Positions 1 through 4,778 of a stretch of 6,198 nucleotides of DNA are shown here, piece after piece. Below the pieces are notes generated by a model. The model did no database searches, was not told where the DNA came from, and was given only the letters and a program-made list of their open reading frames with translations. This DNA is from Candidatus Pacearchaeota archaeon (lineage in GTDB: Archaea; Nanobdellota; Nanobdellia; Pacearchaeales; GW2011-AR1): assembly GCA_017609695.1 (NCBI GenBank), contig JAFCDM010000066.1:1-6198 (forward strand), in the 5' to 3' direction. The stretch's first letter is position 1. The number at the start of each line of letters is the position of its first letter. The position numbers were made by a program, and so were the translations under genes.

Positions 1-205
1 AACAACACAAGGAAAAGTAGAAAGATTATTTCAAACATTTAAACGAGAATTCAAATATTGTAAAGGGGATGTTGAATTGTGGAGAATGAATTATAATCAT
101 TTCAGACCTCATGCTAGTCTAAATGGAAAGACTCCTGATGAAGTTTATAATGATTTTAAGTTATTGTTTTAGCTTACGACATATGTCTCCTGCTTTTACA
201 CTATA
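1..205 (+). mobile_element. Right end of an insertion sequence
   Basis: The transposase end implies that the right end of an IS lies between its stop codon (172) and the stop codon of trmY (211). Within these 38 bases there is a 10-bp palindrome, GACATATGTC (178-187), and then TGTCTCCTGCTTTTACACTA (184-203). The latter could be the terminal inverted repeat. The matching left end is outside the window, so the exact boundary and any target duplication cannot be seen. Placing the end near 205 is inference. Confidence 0.5.
2..172 (+). CDS. DDE transposase (integrase core), C-terminal fragment
   Basis: This is the last 56 codons of a transposase whose start lies left of the window. It reads GKVERLFQTFKREF near its beginning and ends in YNHFRPHASLNGKTPDEVY. 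That is the classic end of the RNase H-like integrase core: the Glu in GKVER is the third acidic residue of the DDE triad, and the RPH...L.GKTP motif closes the domain. Such enzymes cut and join the ends of an insertion sequence. IS481-like elements fit best from memory, but related families share these motifs, so the family is not fixed. The reading frame is open from the window edge to TAG, so the visible part is not obviously damaged. Whether the element is still active cannot be judged because the two catalytic Asp residues are outside the window. Confidence 0.85.
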   Translation, partial: TTQGKVERLFQTFKREFKYCKGDVELWRMNYNHFRPHASLNGKTPDEVYNDFKLLF

Positions 206-210
206 CTTTT

Positions 211-769
211 TTACATCTCCCTAACATCTAATTCATTATGAATTATCACAAAGGTTTGAGAAGCAAAATAAATCTTTTTTCCAATAGAGATTTTATTTTT
301 AAATCTTTTAATTTCTTTTTTAGGAAGCCCTTCATGGTCTCCAATAATAAAAACACAATTTTGTAAATCTTTCTCTTTTAATTTTCTTATACTCTCTCCT
401 TTAACATCCAATACATATATCTTCTTTTCTTTATTTTTAAATTCCTTAATTAATCTAGAAAAACTCTTTTTTTCAATAAAACATCCTGGAAAAACCTCTG
501 TTTTTCTTTTTTCAGAGCATTTAACCAGCCACATCTTTTTTACTAATTGGCATCTTAGAATTAGAAATAAATTCTAAATGCATTGGAGGATTTGGAGCTC
601 CATTAAAAATCAAATGTAAATGCACATCTTCTCGCATTTTATTAGATATAAAAAATGCAGAAATAATAACATTGCATACAATATCCATTCTTCCTGCTTT
701 CATCAAATTACTAGTATCAAAATTTCCTGATGTTCTTGCTTTTGCAGAATAATAAATAAATTCTCTCAT
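211..769 (-). pseudogene. trmY: tRNA pseudouridine(54) N1-methyltransferase TrmY, frameshifted
   Basis: Two minus-strand frames together make one TrmY, a SPOUT-fold enzyme that uses S-adenosylmethionine to N1-methylate pseudouridine 54 in the T-loop of archaeal tRNA. The N-terminal half (769 down to 521, 82 residues) starts MREFIYYS and has GRMDIVCN and the family hallmark FNGAPNPP. The C-terminal half (from about 520 to 211) has FIIGDHEGLPKKE and SIGKKIYFASQTFVIIHNELD, the knotted SAM-binding end. The first frame stops right after KKDVAG at TAA 523-521, and the second continues in another frame. Joined, they give about 185 residues, a little short of the usual 195-200, so the junction looks like a small deletion rather than one lost base. 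The gene ends about 40 bp from an IS, which fits decay. A sequencing error or two separately made halves remain possible. It has its own TATA box and no Shine-Dalgarno. Confidence 0.8.
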
Positions 770-789
770 AAAAGCTAGTAGGATTAAGG

Positions 790-800
790 TTTTATAAAAG
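790..800 (-). promoter_or_regulatory. TATA box of trmY (leaderless)
   Basis: On the minus strand CTTTTATAAAA is centred about 26 bases upstream of the trmY ATG (769-767). With archaeal TBP/TFB spacing this puts the transcript start at the start codon. No Shine-Dalgarno sequence precedes the ATG, as expected for a leaderless mRNA. Confidence 0.5.
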
Positions 801-943
801 TTTCAGATTTATTTATATAATTATCTATATTGGAACTGAGTTTATTCAGTAGTATTGGTTGTTAGTTTCAATTTTCTTTTCCTGCCCGATAGGAGAGACG
901 CGCGCAGGTTTTTCTTTCAGAAAAACAGATAGTCTGAAACTTT
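797..943. other. Structured non-coding element with GC-rich hairpin (candidate RNA)
   Basis: The 200-bp gap between trmY and the next gene holds no plausible ORF but clear structure. A perfect 11-bp inverted repeat, AAAGTTTCAGA (797-807) with TCTGAAACTTT (933-943), encloses two adjacent hairpins. The first (881-908) pairs CCTGC with GCAGG, has one C-C mismatch and continues with CG/CG. It is strikingly GC-rich for this DNA. The second (908-926) pairs GTTTTTC with GAAAAAC over a 5-base loop. A weaker 5-bp stem is at 835-850. A plus-strand TATA-like TTATATAA at 813-820 would start a transcript near 842 that reads through the first hairpin into TTTTT. Strand and identity are unknown. It could be a small RNA, a terminator for the 973-1536 gene, or a small mobile-element remnant. 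Confidence 0.4.
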
Positions 944-972
944 GTTTCAAAAATTTATTTTCTCAGATTAGA

Positions 973-1536
973 TTATTTATTAAATCTAGCCAAAAAAAGT
1001 CTACTAATCTTAGAATAGGAATGAAGTAAGGGGACCCAAATATCCCAGTTATTAATAGATGGCATCCCCAAAGATTCAAAGATTTTTCTACGTTCTAAAG
1101 GTGAATAATTCCCCAAATATCGCCCACACTCCAGATTATAACCTGTTTTTATTTGTAATTGGTCTCCTTCAATAATATTTGGTTTGTTTCCTACCACTAA
1201 AAATCCCTTATCTGCTCTTAGAAGATATTGTTTAAAAAAATTATTCCAATCACTATAGTTTTCTACTGTTGGAAGATTTTCTTTATTTTCATCAAGATAT
1301 AAATAAGTTTGAATAAAAGATTCTAGCACATTTCCTTTACGTAACCTCAAAGGAACAATCTGTCCAACTAAAAATCTCCCTTCATAAAGTATTTCTTGAT
1401 GAGCTAAATCAGAAAGTTCTTTTTCAAATTTTTCTTTATATTTCCTTTCTGGATCTGCTTCACCTTCAAAACAATCATCTAGCAACTCCCCATTCAGATA
1501 TTCTAATCCTAACAGATTTTTAAGCCATTTTCCCAT
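973..1536 (-). CDS. Hypothetical protein, 187 residues
   Basis: I do not recognise this protein. It is 187 residues long, apparently soluble, with no signal peptide or membrane segment. The first 50 residues are rich in Glu, Asp and Lys (EGEADPERKYKEKFEKEL) and likely helical. The rest mixes hydrophobic and aromatic stretches (FIQTYLYLDE, WNNFFKQYLL, GFLVVGNKPN, NWDIWVPLL) in the manner of a folded alpha/beta domain. The start is well supported: AAGGAG (1548-1543) lies 6 bases before the ATG, with a TATA box TTATATAA further upstream. Its Shine-Dalgarno sequence is stronger than that of most neighbours, which look leaderless. It is divergent from the TrmB-family regulator at 1634, so regulation by that protein is plausible but unproven. 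The 3' side runs into the structured element at 797-943. Confidence 0.75.
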   Translation of the reverse strand: MGKWLKNLLGLEYLNGELLDDCFEGEADPERKYKEKFEKELSDLAHQEILYEGRFLVGQIVPLRLRKGNVLESFIQTYLYLDENKENLPTVENYSDWNNFFKQYLLRADKGFLVVGNKPNIIEGDQLQIKTGYNLECGRYLGNYSPLERRKIFESLGMPSINNWDIWVPLLHSYSKISRLFLARFNK

Positions 1537-1566
1537 TCTTAACTCCTTAAAAGAGGTAATAAGAAT

Positions 1567-1577
1567 GATTATATAAG
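1567..1577 (-). promoter_or_regulatory. TATA box and Shine-Dalgarno site for the 973-1536 gene
   Basis: CTTATATAATC on the minus strand is a good archaeal TATA box, centred near 1572. It predicts a start close to 1547, just at the AAGGAG ribosome binding site (1548-1543) that lies 6 bases ahead of the ATG. The short leader makes the exact start uncertain. Confidence 0.45.
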
Positions 1578-1579
1578 AC

Positions 1580-1604
1580 TATGTTGTGGATAATAAACGA
1601 CATA
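1580..1604. promoter_or_regulatory. Quasi-palindrome between divergent promoters (candidate operator)
   Basis: TATGTTG (1580-1586) and CGACATA (1598-1604) are inverted with one mismatch and an 11-base spacer. The site lies exactly between the two divergent TATA boxes and touches the plus-strand one. A winged-helix dimer bound here could control both genes. The TrmB-family protein encoded next to it is the obvious candidate, by inference only. Confidence 0.3.
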
Positions 1605-1612
1605 TTTATATA
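1604..1612 (+). promoter_or_regulatory. TATA box of the TrmB-family gene (leaderless)
   Basis: ATTTATATA is centred 26 bases before the ATG at 1634, so transcription should begin at that ATG. This decides the start codon: the GTG at 1586, which opens the longer version of the frame, lies upstream of the TATA box and would not be on the mRNA. Confidence 0.55.
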
Positions 1613-1633
1613 GCCTCAAATTATTCTAATCAT

Positions 1634-2323
1634 ATGAAAGAAGAAATACTGAAATCATTAGGTTTAAGCGATAAAGAAACTAAGATTTATCTAGCTAGTC
1701 TTCAATTAGGAACTAGCGTAGTGCAAAAAATTGCAAATTTTGCTGGTTTAAACAGAACTTCTGCTTATGACTTGCTTAAATCTTTAGAGCATAAGGGATT
1801 TGTTAGTTATACCCTTCAATCTGGAAAAAGATTGTATCAAGCTACACAACCTAACAAAATAATTGATATGCTTAAAGAAAGAGAAGAATTGGTTAAAAAA
1901 ATTCTACCTGAATTAAAATCACTTTCAGAAAGCGTAGGGAAAAGACCAAATGTTGAAATTTATACTGGAAAAGATGGGTTAAAATCCATTTTTGAGAACA
2001 TTCTTAATGAGGCAAGATCATTCTCTTGCATCGCTTCAAAGAATCAGCTATTCAGACTGTTTGAATTTTATTTTCCTCATTTTGTAAGCAGAAGAAAGAA
2101 GAAAGGAATAAAAGTAAAAATTATAAGTGAATTTCAACCATTTGATAAAACTGCACCATACAAAATTATTAAAAAAAAGATAAAAACTGCAACTTGGTTA
2201 TATAATGGAAAAATAGCTATGATTTCCTTAGAAGAAAAGGAGCCAATTGGAATTTTGATAAATGAAAAGAATTTTTATAAAACTCATCAGATGATGTTTA
2301 ATCTATTGTGGGAGAATCTATAA
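1634..2323 (+). CDS. TrmB-family transcriptional regulator
   Basis: A 229-residue DNA-binding regulator. Residues 1-72 form the winged helix-turn-helix of the TrmB family (LGLSDKETKIYLASLQLG, then IANFAGLNRTSAYDLLKSLEHKGFVSY as recognition helix and wing). Residues 73-100 are a charged linker helix likely to dimerise. Residues 104-229 form the alpha/beta domain usual in short archaeal TrmB-like proteins (VEIYTGKDGLKSIFENIL, IKVKIISE, then a final beta-rich part with KIAMISLE and GILINEKNF). This is not the long sugar-binding domain of Thermococcus TrmB, so the effector is unknown. The ATG at 1634 is preferred over the in-frame GTG 48 bases upstream because the family begins there and because the TATA box sits at -26. 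It is divergent from the 187-residue protein and probably controls its own promoter and that of its neighbour. Confidence 0.85.
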   Translation: MKEEILKSLGLSDKETKIYLASLQLGTSVVQKIANFAGLNRTSAYDLLKSLEHKGFVSYTLQSGKRLYQATQPNKIIDMLKEREELVKKILPELKSLSESVGKRPNVEIYTGKDGLKSIFENILNEARSFSCIASKNQLFRLFEFYFPHFVSRRKKKGIKVKIISEFQPFDKTAPYKIIKKKIKTATWLYNGKIAMISLEEKEPIGILINEKNFYKTHQMMFNLLWENL

Positions 2324-2324
2324 A

Positions 2325-2334
2325 TCTTCTTTTT
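2325..2334 (+). terminator. T-rich tract after the TrmB-family gene
   Basis: TCTTCTTTTT begins one base after the stop codon of the regulator. Oligo-T tracts of this kind are enough to end transcription in archaea. There is no hairpin before it. Confidence 0.3.
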
Positions 2335-2480
2335 AGAAAAAAACAAGGCAAAAAAGCTCTACATCTCTCTCTAATACACAAATTCCAAAAAATAGAATCT
2401 TTTCACAAACACAAAATTTATAACATTTCTTTCTATCAATTTTAAAAGATATTAAAATTAAAAAAATAAATTTTAAGAAA

Positions 2481-2915
2481 TTGCTTACTTCTTTAACAAA
2501 AGAAAAACTTCTAATTTCCACATTTTATTATAATGCTTCTCTTGATATAAGTCAAAATAAGAAAACTTATTGGGAACAACAAAAATTTTTCAATTTTCTT
2601 AGAAAAATTCCTGATTTTAATGTTATTTTGTGTAGGATGAGAAAACATAACCAAGACGGAAAAATTAGTTTTGATGTTAAGGGAGATGATGTTTGTCTTG
2701 CGGTTGATTTGGTTTCAGGTGCTTATGAAAATCTTTATGATATCGCAATAATAATTTCTGGAGATGAAGATTTTGTGCCAGCAATCCAAAAAGCACAAAA
2801 ACTTAACAAGAAGGTTGTAAATGCTTATTTTAATTCTACTTCTTCAAATTACTTAAAGCATACTTGTGATGAATCTATCTGCCTGAATAAAGTAATTGAT
2901 AAAATAAAAGAATAA
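2481..2915 (+). pseudogene. NYN domain (LabA/DUF88-like) nuclease, N-terminus lost or degraded
   Basis: Counting from the TTG at 2481, 144 residues match the C-terminal three quarters of an NYN-domain protein, a PIN-fold metal-dependent RNase family. Visible landmarks are STFYYNASLD (13-22), the acidic motif KGDDVCLAVDL (67-77), SGDEDF (93-98) and SSNYLKHTCD near the end. The family normally opens with a strand ending in FIDGxN, whose Asp is part of the metal site. That segment is absent. The frame continues upstream to 2424 without ATG (IKKINFKKL is readable and family-like). A second frame just before it reads IYNISFYQF, which would join after adding one base in the TTTTAAAA tract near 2441-2447. 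It looks like a worn copy of the missing part. No ATG occurs before codon 53. I therefore think it is a recent pseudogene. Use of TTG and a shortened product cannot be excluded. Confidence 0.6.
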
Positions 2916-2922
2916 AATATAA

Positions 2923-2955
2923 GTGCCCGGCATTGCCGAAGCCATACCGGGGAAC
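2923..2955. terminator. GC-rich hairpin between convergent genes
   Basis: In a gap that is otherwise nearly all A and T, CCCGG (2926-2930) pairs with CCGGG (2947-2951). The stem continues inward through AT/AT and GC/GC pairs with two mismatches to a CGAA loop. An alternative fold uses the palindrome CGGCATTGCCG (2928-2938). It lies 10 bases past the NYN stop and 70 bases before the end of the convergent AlkD-like gene, a fitting place for a bidirectional terminator. There is no T run beside it, so a repeat element or a small RNA are equally possible. Confidence 0.4.
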
Positions 2956-3019
2956 ATATTAATAAAATAATAAATTCAATCTTTAAAAATCCTTTGGTTG
3001 CCTTAAAATTATTTTTTCA

Positions 3020-3709
3020 TCACCCTTCTAACTTCTTAATCTTCCTAACTTTTCTCAACTCTAACATCTGTTCTGTAGCATAACTAAAAGTAAGCGGAGG
3101 CATATGAATATGTTTTAAAATAAATTTTTTTACAATTTCAGGTTCTTTTTTTCCACATTCTCTTAACATCCAACCAGTTGCTTTTTGAATATAAGGTTCT
3201 TTATCATAAACATATTTTTTTACAAGTTTCATTGTTAAATTAACATCCCCTTTTTTAATTAAAGGAAGAGTAGAAACAATTGCAATTCTTCTTAACCAAA
3301 ACTCTTTACTTTCACTTAATTTTAAGAGTTCTTTTTTTAAATTTGGATATTTTAATAAAATCTTTCCTATTATAAAAGTAGAGACAGCATCTATTTGGTC
3401 CCAACTTTTTATTGAGTTTAATTTTGGTTTTAAAAATTTCCAAGTTTTCATATTAAAGTCTTTTTCATATAATTGGAGGGCATATAATGCTAAAGACCGC
3501 TCTTCATGATACCCAGATTCCCATAATCTATCAAATACTTTATAAAATTCATTTAAATTATATTCTTGGTGAAGTCTTTTTGCAAGAACCCTTATTTCTG
3601 GAACCCTTATACCATAAAAACGATAAGGAGATTTTATATATCTTTTAATATCCTCAGCAAATTGTTTATCACTTAATTTTTTTAATTGTCTCTTTATTTC
3701 ATTAGGCAT
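3020..3709 (-). CDS. AlkD-like DNA alkylation repair glycosylase
   Basis: A 229-residue protein built of HEAT-like helical repeats, the full length for the AlkD family (DNA alkylation repair, 3-methyladenine and 7-methylguanine glycosylases). These enzymes remove alkylated purines in the cytoplasm without flipping the base out. The N-terminus has the family motif FYGIRVPEIRVLAK (31-44). The active-site residues are all present by comparison with Bacillus cereus AlkD as I remember it: W103 and catalytic D107 in SWDQID, R141 in FWLRRIAIV, and W180 and R183 in QKATGWMLRE. It should therefore be active. A GGATG sequence lies about 10 bases before the ATG, and a TATA-like AGTTTAAAAG further up could give a short leader. 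It sits downstream of the ribosomal genes in the same direction after a 120-bp gap, where aIF6 is found in other archaea, and is probably transcribed separately. Confidence 0.88.
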   Translation of the reverse strand: MPNEIKRQLKKLSDKQFAEDIKRYIKSPYRFYGIRVPEIRVLAKRLHQEYNLNEFYKVFDRLWESGYHEERSLALYALQLYEKDFNMKTWKFLKPKLNSIKSWDQIDAVSTFIIGKILLKYPNLKKELLKLSESKEFWLRRIAIVSTLPLIKKGDVNLTMKLVKKYVYDKEPYIQKATGWMLRECGKKEPEIVKKFILKHIHMPPLTFSYATEQMLELRKVRKIKKLEG

Positions 3710-3752
3710 TTTTATTTCATCCTTTTTTTTATTTAGAATCTATAATCAAATA

Positions 3753-3764
3753 AACTTTTAAACT
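3753..3764 (-). promoter_or_regulatory. Possible TATA box of the AlkD-like gene
   Basis: AGTTTAAAAGTT on the minus strand, about 49 bases before the ATG, would start a leader of roughly 20 bases that includes the GGATG ribosome-binding-like site (3723-3719). A second candidate, GATTATAG near 3738-3745, would give a shorter leader without that site. The 120-bp gap holds nothing else that I can support. Confidence 0.25.
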
Positions 3765-3829
3765 ATGTAATATCAAGCTTCAACCCCCTGATTATAAGAT
3801 ATTAGTTTATCTATAATTTATTTCACAAA

Positions 3830-4378
3830 TCATCTGGATAAAGCTTTTCTTTGAACCTTTACACCTTTATCTCTGGAAACATGTTTTTGTTCTTTAGCTT
3901 GCATTTTTGCTTTTGTCAACCCTTCTTCTTTAGAAGCTTCTTTCTTTTCTTCTGTCTCTTTACTTTCTTCAACTTCTTCAGGCTTTGGTTCTTCAGGTTT
4001 AACAACCTCTTCTTTTTTCTTTTTTCCAGAATCTTTTTTCTTTTTCTCTCTTGCTAATTTATATTTGATTATTTCAGGAATATCAACTAAATACACTTTG
4101 ACAATTCCATTATCATATTTTTCTGCTTTAACTTTGATTTTAGCAGGAGGCTTTTTCATTCCTCTAAATCTTATTTCATTATTTAAATTAATATCAATTC
4201 TAATCTCTTTTAAATCTCTGTCATAAACCTTCATATGCCTTGCTATAAATTCTTTTAAGGTTTTAACTGCTTTATTTGCCCTTTTATATTTAGGAACTTT
4301 CAACCACCCATGCCTTAAAGGAACAATATATTCTCTTTCTAAGATAATTTTTGGTTCTGTTTTTTTTGCTTTTGCCAT
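3830..4378 (-). CDS. rpl31e: Large-subunit ribosomal protein eL31 with long charged C-terminal tail
   Basis: Residues 12-100 are a complete eL31 (L31e), a protein of the archaeal/eukaryotic large ribosomal subunit near the exit of the peptide tunnel. Landmarks are LEREYIVPLR (13-22), KRANKAVKTLKEFIARHMK (32-50), the LNNEIRFRGMKKPP segment (65-78) and IKVKAEK (81-87). Family members usually end soon after this point, at 85-100 residues. Here about 75 more follow (108-182): first Lys-rich, then alternating Glu/Lys/Pro (KPEEPKPEEVEESKETEE), then a basic end (HVSRDKGVKVQRKALSR). The tail is low-complexity and probably disordered. The ATG lies two bases after the stop of a possible small ORF (4381-4500), so translation may be coupled. 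Only a weak AGGT precedes it. The gene belongs to the yhbY-eS19-eL39-eL31 run. Confidence 0.93.
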   Translation of the reverse strand: MAKAKKTEPKIILEREYIVPLRHGWLKVPKYKRANKAVKTLKEFIARHMKVYDRDLKEIRIDINLNNEIRFRGMKKPPAKIKVKAEKYDNGIVKVYLVDIPEIIKYKLAREKKKKDSGKKKKEEVVKPEEPKPEEVEESKETEEKKEASKEEGLTKAKMQAKEQKHVSRDKGVKVQRKALSR

Positions 4379-4380
4379 AG

Positions 4381-4500
4381 CTAAGACAACCTAACGGTTT
4401 TCTTGTGCATCAACTTTCCCTTGAATTTGCTTTCGCTTTGCTCAAGTTCTAAATCTCCATCACAATTTATTTTATTTAACATTTTATTTATTTTTGCCAT
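4381..4500 (-). CDS. Possible small protein, 39 residues, between eL39 and eL31
   Basis: An ORF of 39 codons fills most of the 195-bp gap between the eL39 and eL31 genes, in the same direction. It reads MAKINKMLNKINCDGDLE and ends GKLMHKKTVRLS, with its stop two bases before the eL31 ATG. Another in-frame ATG at 4506-4504 would add two residues. The composition is basic and soluble, with one Cys. I recognise no family. In favour: a position inside a ribosomal operon, tight spacing to the next gene, and codons such as AAG, TTC and ACC rather than pure A/T drift. Against: it is short, has only a weak GGT upstream, and the stretch contains small inverted repeats. It could instead be a spacer or leader. 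Confidence 0.35.
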   Translation of the reverse strand: MAKINKMLNKINCDGDLELEQSESKFKGKLMHKKTVRLS

Positions 4501-4518
4501 TTTCATTCGTTTTTGACT

Positions 4519-4577
4519 TACCTTTTGTCATCAAAAGGTATTCTTTGATTAAACTTTCTTTTTCAAAGAAAGTTTAA
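4519..4577 (-). promoter_or_regulatory. Two tandem perfect hairpins at the end of eL39
   Basis: The first hairpin (4549-4577) has a 13-bp perfect stem, TTAAACTTTCTTT against AAAGAAAGTTTAA, around a 3-base loop. It includes the eL39 stop codon. The second (4519-4540) has a 9-bp perfect stem, TACCTTTTG against CAAAAGGTA, with a 4-base loop. TTCTTTGA (4541-4548) can also pair with TCAAAGAA (4563-4570), which would open the first hairpin, so two exclusive folds exist. They may set the ratio of eL39 to eL31 by attenuation or processing, or stop decay of the upstream message. The role is inference. Confidence 0.5.
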
Positions 4578-4777
4578 CCTAATTGCTGTTTTCTTTGTCT
4601 CCTTGGTTTAATTTTTAATTTAGTTCTTCTCCAATTTCTTCTAATATAGGTTACAGAAGAAGGATGTGCTTTTTTTCCTACTCCTAATTTCTTTAAAACA
4701 ACCCAAACCGGAGCCCATTTAGTTCTCTTATTTTGTTTGCTTAATTTTATTTTTTTTTGATATTTTGGTTTAGCCAT
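4574..4777 (-). CDS. rpl39e: Large-subunit ribosomal protein eL39, extended
   Basis: A 67-residue basic protein of the large ribosomal subunit, lining the exit tunnel in archaea and eukaryotes. The core is clear: KKIKLSKQNKRTKWAPVWVVLK (8-29) and RRNWRRTKLKI (46-56). Usual members have about 51 residues. Compared with them there are roughly 6 extra residues between the tryptophan segment and RRNWRR (LGVGKKAHPSSVTYI), and a basic tail of 11 (KPRRQRKQQLG). The ATG comes one base after the eS19 stop. A GGAGAG inside the end of eS19, about 11 bases ahead, serves as ribosome binding site, so the two are co-translated. In other archaea the PDCD5-like gene usually sits between these two, and it is missing here. 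Confidence 0.9.
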   Translation of the reverse strand: MAKPKYQKKIKLSKQNKRTKWAPVWVVLKKLGVGKKAHPSSVTYIRRNWRRTKLKIKPRRQRKQQLG

Positions 4778-4778
4778 C

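Noticed and set aside
881..908. GC-rich segment as part of a tRNA or 5S rRNA
   Set aside because: There is no cloverleaf, no T-loop GTTCRA motif and no CCA-side acceptor stem; the segment is only 28 bases long.
2333..2521. Minus-strand ORF of 62 residues rich in Phe, Cys and Leu
   Set aside because: It overlaps the NYN gene antisense and is composed of A/T-rich drift. It has no ribosome binding site and no recognisable motif.
3851..4057. Plus-strand ORF of 68 residues rich in Phe and Leu
   Set aside because: It is the antisense shadow of the Lys/Glu-rich tail of eL31; AAG and GAA codons read backwards give Phe, Leu and Ser.
4484..4531. 15-codon ORF (MTKGKSKTNENGKNK) overlapping the 39-residue ORF
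   Set aside because: It is too short, its ATG sits in the loop of a hairpin and there is no ribosome binding site. Joining it to the 39-residue ORF by a frameshift is possible but unsupported.
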